Source: Treponema medium (GTDB lineage: Bacteria > Spirochaetota > Spirochaetia > Treponematales > Treponemataceae). From it: DNA of 64,000 nt. Below, piece after piece: positions 33,896 to 42,011 of the stretch; positions within the stretch are counted from its first letter, which is position 1; the number at the start of each line of letters is the position of its first letter. Below the pieces are notes generated by a model. The model saw only the letters and a list, made by a program, of their open reading frames with translations. It was not told where the DNA came from and did not search any database. The DNA is taken from the NCBI RefSeq assembly GCF_017161265.1, contig NZ_CP031393.1:558001-622000 (forward strand). The letters are read 5' to 3'. The translations under genes were made by a program, and so were the position numbers.

Positions 33896-34243
33896 AATAA
33901 CCGGATTATCCACCTCAATCTTATCGTTGTCTTGATAAGGAGCAAGCGTCGACACCATACGCATCACGGCATTTGATCGATTGATAATATAATGAACTTC
34001 CTTAGGTTCAATATGGATGAATTGTCCCTTTGCCAGATGATGCACGACGTTATCGACAACAATATCTACCTCACCTTCAAGGATATAAAAATTTTCTTCC
34101 ATTATGTCGTGATAATGCGCTCTAAAATCCTGTCCCGGTTGGAACTGCACTATCGCAAAATTCATTCGGGGGCCTTTCATCAAATACTTCGGCCCGTGAT
34201 CCTGAAAACGATACTCTTTATCTTTTTCATCTACTATAAACAT
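33854..34243 (-). CDS. Cupin-domain protein linked to the lsr genes
   Basis: This 129-residue single cupin has motif 1 visible as FRAHYHDIMEENFYILEGEVDI and motif 2 as GQFIHIEPKEVHYIINR, giving the metal-binding His/Glu set. It lies 18 bases downstream of lsrK on the same strand, with AGGAG before the ATG, so it belongs to the lsrR-lsrK transcript. No lsrG is present in the window, so it is a candidate for phospho-AI-2 isomerisation or turnover; that is inference. The last 14 residues (SCGGFNTPTLAS end) are encoded by an intergenic repeat and are unlikely to be ancestral. Confidence 0.82.
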   Translation of the reverse strand: MFIVDEKDKEYRFQDHGPKYLMKGPRMNFAIVQFQPGQDFRAHYHDIMEENFYILEGEVDIVVDNVVHHLAKGQFIHIEPKEVHYIINRSNAVMRMVSTLAPYQDNDKIEVDNPVIDSCGGFNTPTLAS

Positions 34244-34261
34244 ATTATTCTCCTATTATTT

Positions 34262-35836
34262 CTATTTTCCGGTAATGCCCGGCGCAACCCACATGTACTG
34301 CGTGATGCCACGATCGCTCAAATCGAGTTGGGCATCGTATATATTCCGCCATATCTTGTACATTTCCATGTATTTTTTATGATGTTCCATATTCGGCTGT
34401 AGTGTCGTTTCGATTTTCACCATCGCCGCCGCCGCTTCTTTTATGCTGCCGTATATACCGACACCTGTCGCTGCAAGCATTGCCGCCCCAAGCGCGGTTG
34501 CTTCTTTTACGACCGGTATGCGCAAAGGAACGCCGAGTGCATCGCATACGATTTGCGCCCACAACCGGCTCTTCGCAGCTCCGCCGCCGAACGTTACCGC
34601 GGACGGCATTCCGCCGCCTTTTGATGCAACCAGCTGCATATGACCGTAAGTGATCAGCGCAGTGCTTTCGAGGATGGAACGGTAAAAGGTATATTTATTG
34701 AACAGCTCCGCTTCAAAGGTGAAGTTCGTAAACGTAGGGGCTGCATGGCGCCATGCAGAAAAATTCATAACATCGCTAAATGTGCAGAACATACCGTTCG
34801 AACCGACCGGGATTTTTTCGGCGCGTTCATCCATCAGCGCATAGACATCTTTACCTTGCGCGGCAGCTTCTTTTTGTTCTCCGGTACAAAATCCGTCGCG
34901 GTACCAGCGCATCATCAGGCCGGGCTTAAATGCAAGTGCTTCATACTGCCAAAGGTTCGGCTGTACATGGCAGTTCACCCGTATATCGCAGTCGTCCGAT
35001 ATGCTTCCGCTTGCGGTGTTATATTCATATTGCCAAAATGTCCCGCCGAAAACAGCCGCTTCGTTCGCTTCCGTTACGCCGACTCCGATTGTGCCGAGCT
35101 GAGCATCTCCGCCGCCGACAATAATAGGGGTTCCTTCTTTCAATCCGGTTTCTTTAGCGCCCTCTTTGCTGACGTGGGAAACGAGCGTACCGCATTCCTG
35201 TACCAGCGGGAAGATATCGCTTTTAAGACCGCAACGCTCTGCAATCGTTTTATCCCATGTCCGCTTTGTCAATGAAAAAAGCCCGCTTGTAGAGCCGTTA
35301 CTCGGTTCCACAACCAGTTTCCCGCTCATTTTATAGATGAGCCAGTCGTTAAACATACCGATAGAAGCAATGTTCTCATATACTTCCGGCAAATTATTTT
35401 TTACCCAAAGGATACGCGGCAACGCACTGAGCGAATACGTTTGTCCGGTCTCAAGGTAGAGTTCATGTTCAAGGGAGAGCGACTTTTTTTTAAGCTGTAC
35501 CACTTCGTCGGTACTACGCGCATCGACATTGGCACATGCCCAGATTTCTTTTCCTGTCTTATCGTATAAGATAATCCCTTCGCGCATACAAGTTGTCGAA
35601 ACGGCAACGATGTCGGCATTGTTGATGTGTGATTTTTCCATTACCCCGGCGATACAGCGGCGCGCATAGTCCCAATTTTTTTCCCAATCGAAGTTCATAC
35701 TCCCGGGATATTTCGGATCTTCAAGATGTTCCCATTCTTGCTGCACGCATTCGATTTGATTTCCGTTTACATCAAAAATGACAGCGCGAACACTCCCCGT
35801 ACCGGCATCTATAGCCATCAAATACTTTTCACTCAT
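34262..35836 (-). CDS. lsrK: Autoinducer-2 kinase
   Basis: An FGGY-family kinase that phosphorylates imported AI-2 (DPD) in the cytoplasm, trapping it and creating the LsrR ligand. The 524-residue protein follows E. coli LsrK nearly throughout: YLMAIDAGTGSVRAVIFDV, STTCMREGIILYDKTGKEIW, ACANVDARS, GGGDAQLGTIGVGV, VFGGTFWQYE, TFGGGAAKSRLWAQIVCDAL and PVVKEATALGAAM. A perfect hairpin (35849-35880) lies just before its AAGGAAGG ribosome-binding site. The cupin gene follows 18 bases later and lsrR lies upstream beyond a repeat. Confidence 0.95.
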   Translation of the reverse strand: MSEKYLMAIDAGTGSVRAVIFDVNGNQIECVQQEWEHLEDPKYPGSMNFDWEKNWDYARRCIAGVMEKSHINNADIVAVSTTCMREGIILYDKTGKEIWACANVDARSTDEVVQLKKKSLSLEHELYLETGQTYSLSALPRILWVKNNLPEVYENIASIGMFNDWLIYKMSGKLVVEPSNGSTSGLFSLTKRTWDKTIAERCGLKSDIFPLVQECGTLVSHVSKEGAKETGLKEGTPIIVGGGDAQLGTIGVGVTEANEAAVFGGTFWQYEYNTASGSISDDCDIRVNCHVQPNLWQYEALAFKPGLMMRWYRDGFCTGEQKEAAAQGKDVYALMDERAEKIPVGSNGMFCTFSDVMNFSAWRHAAPTFTNFTFEAELFNKYTFYRSILESTALITYGHMQLVASKGGGMPSAVTFGGGAAKSRLWAQIVCDALGVPLRIPVVKEATALGAAMLAATGVGIYGSIKEAAAAMVKIETTLQPNMEHHKKYMEMYKIWRNIYDAQLDLSDRGITQYMWVAPGITGK

Positions 35837-35848
35837 AGTACCTTCCTT

Positions 35849-35880
35849 TTGTGGGAAATTTTATCTAAAATTTCCCACAA
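35849..35880 (-). promoter_or_regulatory. Perfect leader hairpin of lsrK
   Basis: The 15-base arm TTGTGGGAAATTTTA is followed after two bases by its exact complement. On the lsrK strand the hairpin ends 1 base before AAGGAAGG, the lsrK ribosome-binding site. The AAATTTT...AAAATTT core matches accessory hairpins beside other family I repeats (4694-4723 and 54471-54498) although outer bases differ and remain paired. It may influence lsrK translation or mRNA stability. Confidence 0.6.
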
Positions 35881-35895
35881 CTTTTTCAGAATAAA

Positions 35896-36034
35896 GGCAA
35901 ACGCATCAGAGGCGAGTAGAACATATTCGCAGAATAAGAGGCTGGGCGACCATTTGAACCGCGAAGAGGTTCAACTCTGGTTGAACAGACTCTTATTCTG
36001 CGGGACTGCTAAAAAAAGTCTGATGCGTTTCACC
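35896..36034. repeat. Nested palindromic repeat, family I copy 2
   Basis: The outer arms GGCAAACGCATCAGA and TCTGATGCGTTTCACC pair imperfectly. The middle stem CGCAGAATAAGAG pairs with CTCTTATTCTGCG. The inner tier has ACCA/TGGT and TTGAACC/GGTTCAA around the loop GCGAAGA. It fills the gap between lsrR and lsrK, so it is probably transcribed with them. Confidence 0.85.
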
Positions 36035-36039
36035 TTCCT

Positions 36040-36966
36040 TTACTTATTTTCGATAAGCCACTCTGCGGTTGCTTCATCCGTTATGAGAATATTCGGGTAC
36101 TGTCCCCGAAGCGCCGCTCTGATTGCGGTGCGTTTGACCGTTCCTGCAGCAACAGCAATGACATTGTGCAGTTTCTTTAATGCTTCCGGTGAATATGTGA
36201 TAAGGCGTTCTTCGGTAGAAACCGGAATAAAAGTTCCGTTTTCGTCAAAAAAATGAGCAAGCACATCACCCGCAGCGCCGCGCATTTTGAGAAAATCGAA
36301 ATCGTTTTTTTGTATGATACCGGACTTAATAACAGTCGCATTATCATCCATACCGCCGATGCCGATAACCGAACAACTTGCCGTCGGGTGCATCCGCGAA
36401 ATTTCAATAACGGCCGTTTCTTTTTTGATTGCGTCAACAATTTCTTTTGTTGATGCAACGAAAGGAGCCGGAATAAGGTAGAGTGATGCATTTCCGGCAG
36501 AGAGCTGTGTGTTGAGCAGATAAATACTCACTCCACCGGTGAGCGAGATATACGTCGGTTTCTTTTTTGAAATTTGTGAAAAATAGTTCATAAACCGTCC
36601 GGTCGTATCACCATATCCGATATTGATGATGGGTGTGTCGGAAAAGTGTTCGTCGATGTACATGGCAGCCGCCTTCGCAACCGCATCATTAAGCGTTTCG
36701 GGGGTATGGCGTTCATCGGACGGGATTACAAAGGCATCATCAAGCCGGTAGATATCGATTAGCTCTTGCTCAGTTTTCAACCTGCCTCTAAAATCGTTAT
36801 GAATGCTGATTTGCACAACGTTTTCCCGTTCAGCCTTTTCAAGCAATCTTATAACACGCATACGGGAAATACCGAGCATATCAGCTATTTCTTTTTGCGT
36901 TTTCTTTTGTATGTAATAATACCATGCAATACGTACGATAAGCTCTTTTTCCCAATCATCCGCCAT
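36040..36966 (-). CDS. lsrR: LsrR-like transcriptional regulator (SorC family)
   Basis: A repressor of the lsr genes, released by phospho-AI-2 in enteric bacteria. The N-terminal HTH resembles E. coli LsrR: LIVRIAWYYYIQKKTQKEIADMLGISRMRVIRLLEKAE. The sugar-phosphate-binding domain follows, with INIGYGDTTGRF, ISLTGGVSIYLLNT, SVIGIGGM and IAVAAGTVKRTAIRAAL. It is about 308 residues from the ATG at 36966; a TTG 18 bases earlier is also in frame, but the GGGAG site fits the ATG better. It is transcribed divergently from lsrA, sharing a control region with repeated operators. Confidence 0.93.
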   Translation of the reverse strand: MADDWEKELIVRIAWYYYIQKKTQKEIADMLGISRMRVIRLLEKAERENVVQISIHNDFRGRLKTEQELIDIYRLDDAFVIPSDERHTPETLNDAVAKAAAMYIDEHFSDTPIINIGYGDTTGRFMNYFSQISKKKPTYISLTGGVSIYLLNTQLSAGNASLYLIPAPFVASTKEIVDAIKKETAVIEISRMHPTASCSVIGIGGMDDNATVIKSGIIQKNDFDFLKMRGAAGDVLAHFFDENGTFIPVSTEERLITYSPEALKKLHNVIAVAAGTVKRTAIRAALRGQYPNILITDEATAEWLIENK

Positions 36967-36986
36967 TGTATTTTTTTCTCCCAAAC

Positions 36987-37038
36987 GAACAAAATATCAC
37001 ACTATGAACATATTATCACATTAGATCTAAAAAAACAA
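36987..37038 (-). promoter_or_regulatory. lsrR promoter and tandem operator candidates
   Basis: GAACAAAATATCACA (36987-37001) and GAACATATTATCACA (37006-37020) form a 13/15-identical direct repeat with a 19-base period. On the minus strand a promoter is visible as TTGTTT (complement of 37033-37038), 17 bases, TAATAT (complement of 37010-37015), so the second repeat covers the -10 box. Autoregulation by LsrR is inferred. Confidence 0.6.
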
Positions 37039-37159
37039 GATTTAACTAACAGATTATTAGGACTAAATATTCGTTTTCTTCATAAATTAATTGATAAAAC
37101 TTTAAAACAGCAAGAAATCTCTATCTCGCTGAAATTTTGCTATTTTATCAAATATACAT

Positions 37160-37208
37160 TTGACAAATCGTTTTTTTCGTCTTATACTTAATTTATTGAT
37201 AAATGTTC
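37160..37208 (+). promoter_or_regulatory. lsrA promoter with overlapping operator candidate
   Basis: TTGACA (37160-37165) and TATACT (37183-37188) are separated by 17 bases, a near-consensus promoter. TGATAAATGTTC (37197-37208), an inverted version of the GAACATATTATCA repeats by lsrR, covers the expected start site. A repressor bound there would block transcription of lsrACDBF. Confidence 0.7.
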
Positions 37209-37264
37209 ATATCAAGAACAAAAGTTCTTTAATTTTTACTCTTGAGCGAGAGAGGAAACAACCT

Positions 37265-38704
37265 ATGGATGAAAACGCAGCGCCGTTGCTGTCGGTAAAG
37301 AAAATCTATAAATCTTTCGGTTCCAATGCCGTACTTAAAGGCGTTGATCTTAATGTCTACCCGGGAGACATCCTTGCCCTTATCGGAGGTAACGGCGCCG
37401 GTAAAAGCACGCTGGTAAAGACCATTATGGGAATAAACAGACCGGAAAGCGGAGATATCCTTGTAGACGGAAAACCTATTCATTTCGGAAGTCCATCGGC
37501 CTCGCTGCATGCGGGAGTATATCTTATACCGCAGGAGCCGATGCTTTTTTCAAATATGACGCTTGAAGAAAATATTTTGATGGGGATTCCCGGTAAAAAG
37601 AAAGAACTTCATAAGCGTCTTATGGATATTATGCAGCAGCTCGGCTGGAAGCTCGATTTTGATAGAACAGCGCGTACGCTCTCGATTGCGGAACAGCAGT
37701 TGGTAGAAATCTTACGCGGTCTGATGCGTGAGGCGCGCATCATGTTTTTTGATGAACCGACGTCTTCACTTACGTTTGAAGAGGTTAACTCTCTTTTTAA
37801 CATTATCGCCGAATTGAAAAAAAAGAAAGTCGGCGTCATTTATATAACACATCGTTTAAATGAAGTATTTGCTATAGCAAACCGCATTGCGCTTTTGATA
37901 GATGGTACTATTACGATGGATGGCGACACCAAAGACTTTACATACGATATGTTGTTAAAAGGACTCGCACCTGAAAGTGTCGAAAAAATGCTCGAAGAAG
38001 AAACGATTGAGACGACGGAAGTTGAAAAAAAAGAACCGGTACTTTCACTTAAAAATCTCAGCGGTTACGGTTTTGCCGATGTCAATCTTGATGTCTATCC
38101 CGGAGAAGTTCTCGGTATGACCGGTGTCGTAGGAGCCGGTAAAACGGAGCTCGCGACGACGCTTTACGGCCGCGATAAGGTACTGGACGGAAAAGTGTAT
38201 TTAAACGGAGAAGATATTACGGGGTTGAAGACTAAGCGGATCATTGCAAAGGGGATCAATTATCTTCCCGAAGACCGGTTTTTAAACGGGATTTTTAAAT
38301 TGACAACGGTGCGTAATAATATTACTTCCATAAGACTTACAACGTTAAAGCGAATGCTTATCAATAGTGTACAAGAAAAATCGCTTGCAAAAAAATACAT
38401 CGATGAATTTCATATTAAAGTTACCGGCGACGGCCAGATAATGGGTTCTCTTTCCGGCGGCAATCAGCAAAAAGTGATTATCGGAAGATGTTTTTCTACA
38501 AATCCGCACCTTGTTATTCTTGACGAACCGACGCGCGGTGTTGATGCGGGAGCACGCAGCGATGTGTACGCGATTATCAAAGAGCTTAAAAAAACAGGCG
38601 TAGCTATCTTACTGATCAGTTCCGATATGGAAGAAATCATTACGATGAGCGATCGGGTCGTTACCATGTACCGTGGTAGAATTAATCATGAATTCAAAAG
38701 ATGA
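37265..38704 (+). CDS. lsrA: AI-2 ABC transporter ATP-binding protein (3' end frameshifted)
   Basis: A dual-nucleotide-binding-domain ATPase of the ribose/AI-2 importer class, 479 residues. The first domain has Walker A GGNGAGKST (41-49), the degenerate signature LSIAEQQLVEI and MFFDEPTSSLT. The second has GVVGAGKTE, LSGGNQQKVIIGR and VILDEPTRGVDAGAR. The ATG at 37265 follows GAGAGGAAA; the longer upstream frame covers the promoter. The protein ends GRINHEFKR, but family members continue for about 20 residues; those residues (DEINEQALMAASFGVEKGMVG) are encoded directly downstream in the +1 frame. Confidence 0.92.
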   Translation: MDENAAPLLSVKKIYKSFGSNAVLKGVDLNVYPGDILALIGGNGAGKSTLVKTIMGINRPESGDILVDGKPIHFGSPSASLHAGVYLIPQEPMLFSNMTLEENILMGIPGKKKELHKRLMDIMQQLGWKLDFDRTARTLSIAEQQLVEILRGLMREARIMFFDEPTSSLTFEEVNSLFNIIAELKKKKVGVIYITHRLNEVFAIANRIALLIDGTITMDGDTKDFTYDMLLKGLAPESVEKMLEEETIETTEVEKKEPVLSLKNLSGYGFADVNLDVYPGEVLGMTGVVGAGKTELATTLYGRDKVLDGKVYLNGEDITGLKTKRIIAKGINYLPEDRFLNGIFKLTTVRNNITSIRLTTLKRMLINSVQEKSLAKKYIDEFHIKVTGDGQIMGSLSGGNQQKVIIGRCFSTNPHLVILDEPTRGVDAGARSDVYAIIKELKKTGVAILLISSDMEEIITMSDRVVTMYRGRINHEFKR

Positions 38705-38765
38705 AATAAACGAACAGGCGCTGATGGCTGCTTCATTCGGTGTAGAAAAAGGGATGGTTGGATAA
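38705..38765 (+). other. Out-of-frame lsrA C-terminal tail
   Basis: Directly past the lsrA TGA, the +1 frame encodes DEINEQALMAASFGVEKGMVG and a TAA that touches the lsrC ATG. This matches the position and pattern of RbsA/LsrA C-termini (for example QEVLMAAAVGK). A single-base change at AAAAGATGA explains the break: lost base, programmed shift or sequencing error. Confidence 0.75.
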
Positions 38766-39770
38766 ATGCAGTATATATCCTTTAAGCGGATTTTTAAGGC
38801 AAGAAGCCTCTTTTCGCTTGCGGTAGTAGTTATACTTTTTCTTCTTGTCGGTATCGTTAATCCCGATTTTCTCGGTACGCGAAATTTAATGCAGACGGTA
38901 AACTCAAGCGTCGTATTTGCGCTTTTGTCTATCGGTATCGCATTTGTACTGATTATCGGTGAAATCGACGTTTCAGTCGGCGCAGTGATGGGGTTGACTG
39001 CTGCGGTAAGCGCAACGTTAATTCGTGACGGTAGTCCGTGGACGCTTGCTATTTTAGCGGCCGTCGGAATCGGTATTGTATGCGGACTCATAAACGGCTA
39101 TGGGCTCGTATATCTCGGCATTCCTTCCATTATTATGACACTTGGTATGAACGGTGTTATCCGCGGTCTTATCTATGTCTATACCGGCGGAAAATGGGTT
39201 GAAAACATTCCGTTTGAGTATAAGGCGATCAGTCAAGCGACTGTCGGCGGTATCACTTACATTTACTTGACAACGTTCATTATCGCAGTCGGCGGTTCAC
39301 TATTGCTGCGGCGTATTGCCGTAGGACGCAATTTTTATGCCGTAGGGGATAATATCGGCGGCGCCGAGCTGGTCGGTATTCCGGTAAAGCGTACGCGGAT
39401 AAGCGCCTTTGTGTTCAGTTCGTTCTTTGCCGCCGCAGCCGGTTGTATCTATGTAAGCCGCATCGGATTTGTTACGCCGATTGCAGGAAACGGTTACGAA
39501 ATGAAAGCGATTGCAGCCTGTGTTCTGGGCGGCATCAGTCTGTCCGGCGGTGTAGGTTCGTTGTTCGGTGCGCTGATAGGAGCCATCATCATGGCGTCGA
39601 TAGACCGCATCCTCGTATTTTTAAAATTTTCTTCCGATTATGACAGCACGATTACCGGTATTTTATTGATTACGATTGTTACGATAGACGGATTGGTACA
39701 GCACTATGCGGCTGAAAAGGCGCGGAGAACGCGCCTCTTAGCAAAGACAGCCGGAACGGAGAGTAGGTAG
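38766..39770 (+). CDS. lsrC: AI-2 ABC transporter permease LsrC
   Basis: This 334-residue inner-membrane permease of the branched BPD_transp_2 family has 8-10 hydrophobic helices. Characteristic segments are NSSVVFALLSIGIAFVLIIG, EIDVSVGAVMGLTAAVSA, GNYAVGDN-like FYAVGDNIGGAELVGIPV and CVLGGISLSGGVGSLFGALI, as in LsrC/RbsC. The start codon immediately follows the TAA of the displaced lsrA tail, and lsrD follows 4 bases after its stop, so the genes are co-translated. It forms the channel with LsrD, powered by LsrA. Confidence 0.93.
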   Translation: MQYISFKRIFKARSLFSLAVVVILFLLVGIVNPDFLGTRNLMQTVNSSVVFALLSIGIAFVLIIGEIDVSVGAVMGLTAAVSATLIRDGSPWTLAILAAVGIGIVCGLINGYGLVYLGIPSIIMTLGMNGVIRGLIYVYTGGKWVENIPFEYKAISQATVGGITYIYLTTFIIAVGGSLLLRRIAVGRNFYAVGDNIGGAELVGIPVKRTRISAFVFSSFFAAAAGCIYVSRIGFVTPIAGNGYEMKAIAACVLGGISLSGGVGSLFGALIGAIIMASIDRILVFLKFSSDYDSTITGILLITIVTIDGLVQHYAAEKARRTRLLAKTAGTESR

Positions 39771-39774
39771 CTAT

Positions 39775-40767
39775 ATGAGAAAGAAACGGTTTGCTTTTAC
39801 AAATGAATTACTGTTGATTGCCGTTATTGTATGCGAAATTATCTTATTCGGTATGTTGAACCCGCGCTTTTTACGTCCGATTGTACTGCTCGGTTCAATC
39901 AATGACTTTATTTCAATCTGCATCATCTCGCTTTTTGTAACGATGGTTATTATTGCCGGCGGGATGGATATTCAGGCAGGTTCAATAGTCGGGCTTTCGT
40001 CGATTGTTGTGGGCGTATTCTTTCAAAGCGGTGTAAATATCTATGCGGCTTGCTTGCTTGCAATTATCGCAGGCATACTGTGCGGACTGTTAAGCGGTTT
40101 TATTATTGCGTATACCAATGTGCCGCCCATGGTCGTAACACTCGGCGGTTCGTTTTTATATTCCGGTTTAGCGGTTTCGATTACCCGTATTGCAAAGGTT
40201 GAACTGTACAAGGGTATCAGCGGTTTCCCTGCTGCATTTACGGCAGTTACGCAGTTCCGTTTTTTTGGAATTATTCCTTCTCAAATTTTATTGTTTTTAA
40301 TTATGGCGATAATTGCCTATATTATTCTGCACCGTACTGCCTACGGACGTTCCGTGTATTTGTGCGGTATTAACTCGAATGCAGCCGAATTTTCCGGGGT
40401 AAATACGCGATTTATCAAGATGACGACGTATGCGCTTTCCGGAGCCGGTGCGGCGATCGCCGGGATTGTACTTACCTCATATCTTGGCACGGCAAAGGCG
40501 GACTTTGGTAAAGAATTAACCCTGCCGGTTATAACAGCTGTCGTACTCGGCGGTACGGCAATTACCGGCGGGAGCGGCAGTATTTTCGGGACGGCGCTTT
40601 CCGCACTGGTAATCGGAATTATGCGATTCGGTTTATCGATGGCTGGAGTCAATACTCAGTATCTTGATATACCGGTCGGCATGTTACTGCTTATTATTGT
40701 TGCATCTCGCGGATTTTCCGGGAAAGGTTTTTCGAGCAATCTCACCGGTATTTTCCGCAAGCGATAG
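39775..40767 (+). CDS. lsrD: AI-2 ABC transporter permease LsrD
   Basis: This 330-residue permease, the same length as E. coli LsrD, has hydrophobic helices such as ISICIISLFVTMVIIAGGMD, IQAGSIVGLSSIVVGVF and the conserved AVVLGGTAITGGSGSIFGTAL. It partners LsrC in the membrane. It is the fourth gene (A, C, D, B, F order) of the rightward operon. The GTAGCTAT before the ATG is not a strong ribosome-binding site, so translation is probably coupled to lsrC. Confidence 0.93.
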   Translation: MRKKRFAFTNELLLIAVIVCEIILFGMLNPRFLRPIVLLGSINDFISICIISLFVTMVIIAGGMDIQAGSIVGLSSIVVGVFFQSGVNIYAACLLAIIAGILCGLLSGFIIAYTNVPPMVVTLGGSFLYSGLAVSITRIAKVELYKGISGFPAAFTAVTQFRFFGIIPSQILLFLIMAIIAYIILHRTAYGRSVYLCGINSNAAEFSGVNTRFIKMTTYALSGAGAAIAGIVLTSYLGTAKADFGKELTLPVITAVVLGGTAITGGSGSIFGTALSALVIGIMRFGLSMAGVNTQYLDIPVGMLLLIIVASRGFSGKGFSSNLTGIFRKR

Positions 40768-40849
40768 GGGGCATTTTTAAAAAACAAATTTTATTTTTTA
40801 AAGATGTCTATAGGTGAAAACAACGGACGACAAAATCAGGAGGTAAAAA

Positions 40850-41929
40850 ATGAAAAAACTGATGTCGATTATGTTGGCAGCGCTCTTGGTCGGCGTACCG
40901 GTATTTGCCGGCGGCTCAAGTGATCAGGGCTCTGGTGGTTCAAAGAAAGACGTTGTTGTCGTATTTATTCCGAAAATCAGCGGCAATGCTTTTTTTGAAG
41001 TAGCAAATGAAGGCGCTCAAAAACTGGCAAAGCAGGTCGGTTTTACCGTAAAGTATGACGGCAGCCCCGATGCAGCAGTGGCGAATCAGGTTAATATCAT
41101 TAACAATGCTATTCAGCAAGGTGCCGATGCAATCTCAATTTCGACCGTTGATGCAGCCGGTGTCGATCAAGCATTGAAAGCAGCTCGCAAAGCCGGCCTT
41201 GCCGTTATGACATGGGACTCCGATTCCAATCCTGATGCTCGGCAGCTTATGACATCTCAGGGAACCCCCGATATCCTCGGCAAAATGCTTGTAGATATGG
41301 GCGTTACCTCTCTTAAAGAAAGAGGTAAAAATCCCGATACGGATGTTATCAAATACTGCTGGCACTATTCTCAGGCAACGGTTACCGATCAGAATTCATG
41401 GCATGTCGCAGGCGAAGCTTATATTCGCCAAAAGTATCCCAAATGGGTTAATGTTGCGCCGGATAACTATTATTCGAACCAAGATGCGGAGCGTGCAATT
41501 ACAGTTGGAGAAGCGGTTCTGTCTGCTCACAAAGATATCGACTTAATTATTTGTAACGACTCGACTGCTCTTCCCGGTCAGTGCCAAGCCGCACAAAACC
41601 TTGGTCTTAATCAGAAAAAGGTAACCATTACCGGTTTTGCAACACCGAATGCGATTAAGGGCTATTGCCGTGCAGGTATTCTTACTCGCTGGGGCTTGTG
41701 GGATTGCGGTATTCAAGGTGCAATTTCCTGTTACCTCGCCTACTGGGCAGCAACAGGACACAGTATGAAAGTCGGCGACACAATCGATATTCCTACCATC
41801 GGTAAGGTAACTATTCAGCCGAACACGGTACTTGATCCGAAATCTTATACGGCAAACGATTCCGGTGTTGTATTGCTTCCGGAGCGTGCAGTATTCACAA
41901 AAGAAAACATGGATAAGTATAACTTCTAA
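40850..41929 (+). CDS. lsrB: AI-2-binding periplasmic protein LsrB
   Basis: This 359-residue binding protein has a signal peptide ending VPVFA without a lipobox cysteine, unlike most treponemal binding proteins. Of the six AI-2-contacting residues known from Salmonella LsrB, five are in matching context: K42 (FIPKISG), D123 (TWDSD), D180-Q181 (TVTDQNSW) and P242 (ALPGQ). The sixth, Ala222 in Salmonella, is Q244 here. The end VVLLPERAVFTKENMDKYNF is nearly that of E. coli LsrB. AGGAGG precedes the ATG. A hairpin follows the gene before lsrF. Confidence 0.93.
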   Translation: MKKLMSIMLAALLVGVPVFAGGSSDQGSGGSKKDVVVVFIPKISGNAFFEVANEGAQKLAKQVGFTVKYDGSPDAAVANQVNIINNAIQQGADAISISTVDAAGVDQALKAARKAGLAVMTWDSDSNPDARQLMTSQGTPDILGKMLVDMGVTSLKERGKNPDTDVIKYCWHYSQATVTDQNSWHVAGEAYIRQKYPKWVNVAPDNYYSNQDAERAITVGEAVLSAHKDIDLIICNDSTALPGQCQAAQNLGLNQKKVTITGFATPNAIKGYCRAGILTRWGLWDCGIQGAISCYLAYWAATGHSMKVGDTIDIPTIGKVTIQPNTVLDPKSYTANDSGVVLLPERAVFTKENMDKYNF

Positions 41930-41940
41930 ATAGAGGTTAT

Positions 41941-41981
41941 AGGGGAACCTTTAAAGACACAGCCGTTTTTAGAGGTTCCCT
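41941..41981 (+). promoter_or_regulatory. Hairpin between lsrB and lsrF
   Basis: GGGAACCT (41943-41950) pairs with AGGTTCCC (41973-41980), extended by weaker A/T pairs. No T-run follows. It sits 10 bases past the lsrB stop and could stabilise or partly terminate the lsrB message so that the binding protein is made in excess over LsrF. Confidence 0.55.
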
Positions 41982-42011
41982 GTTATCACTTTTAATGATA
42001 GGAATGATAGT

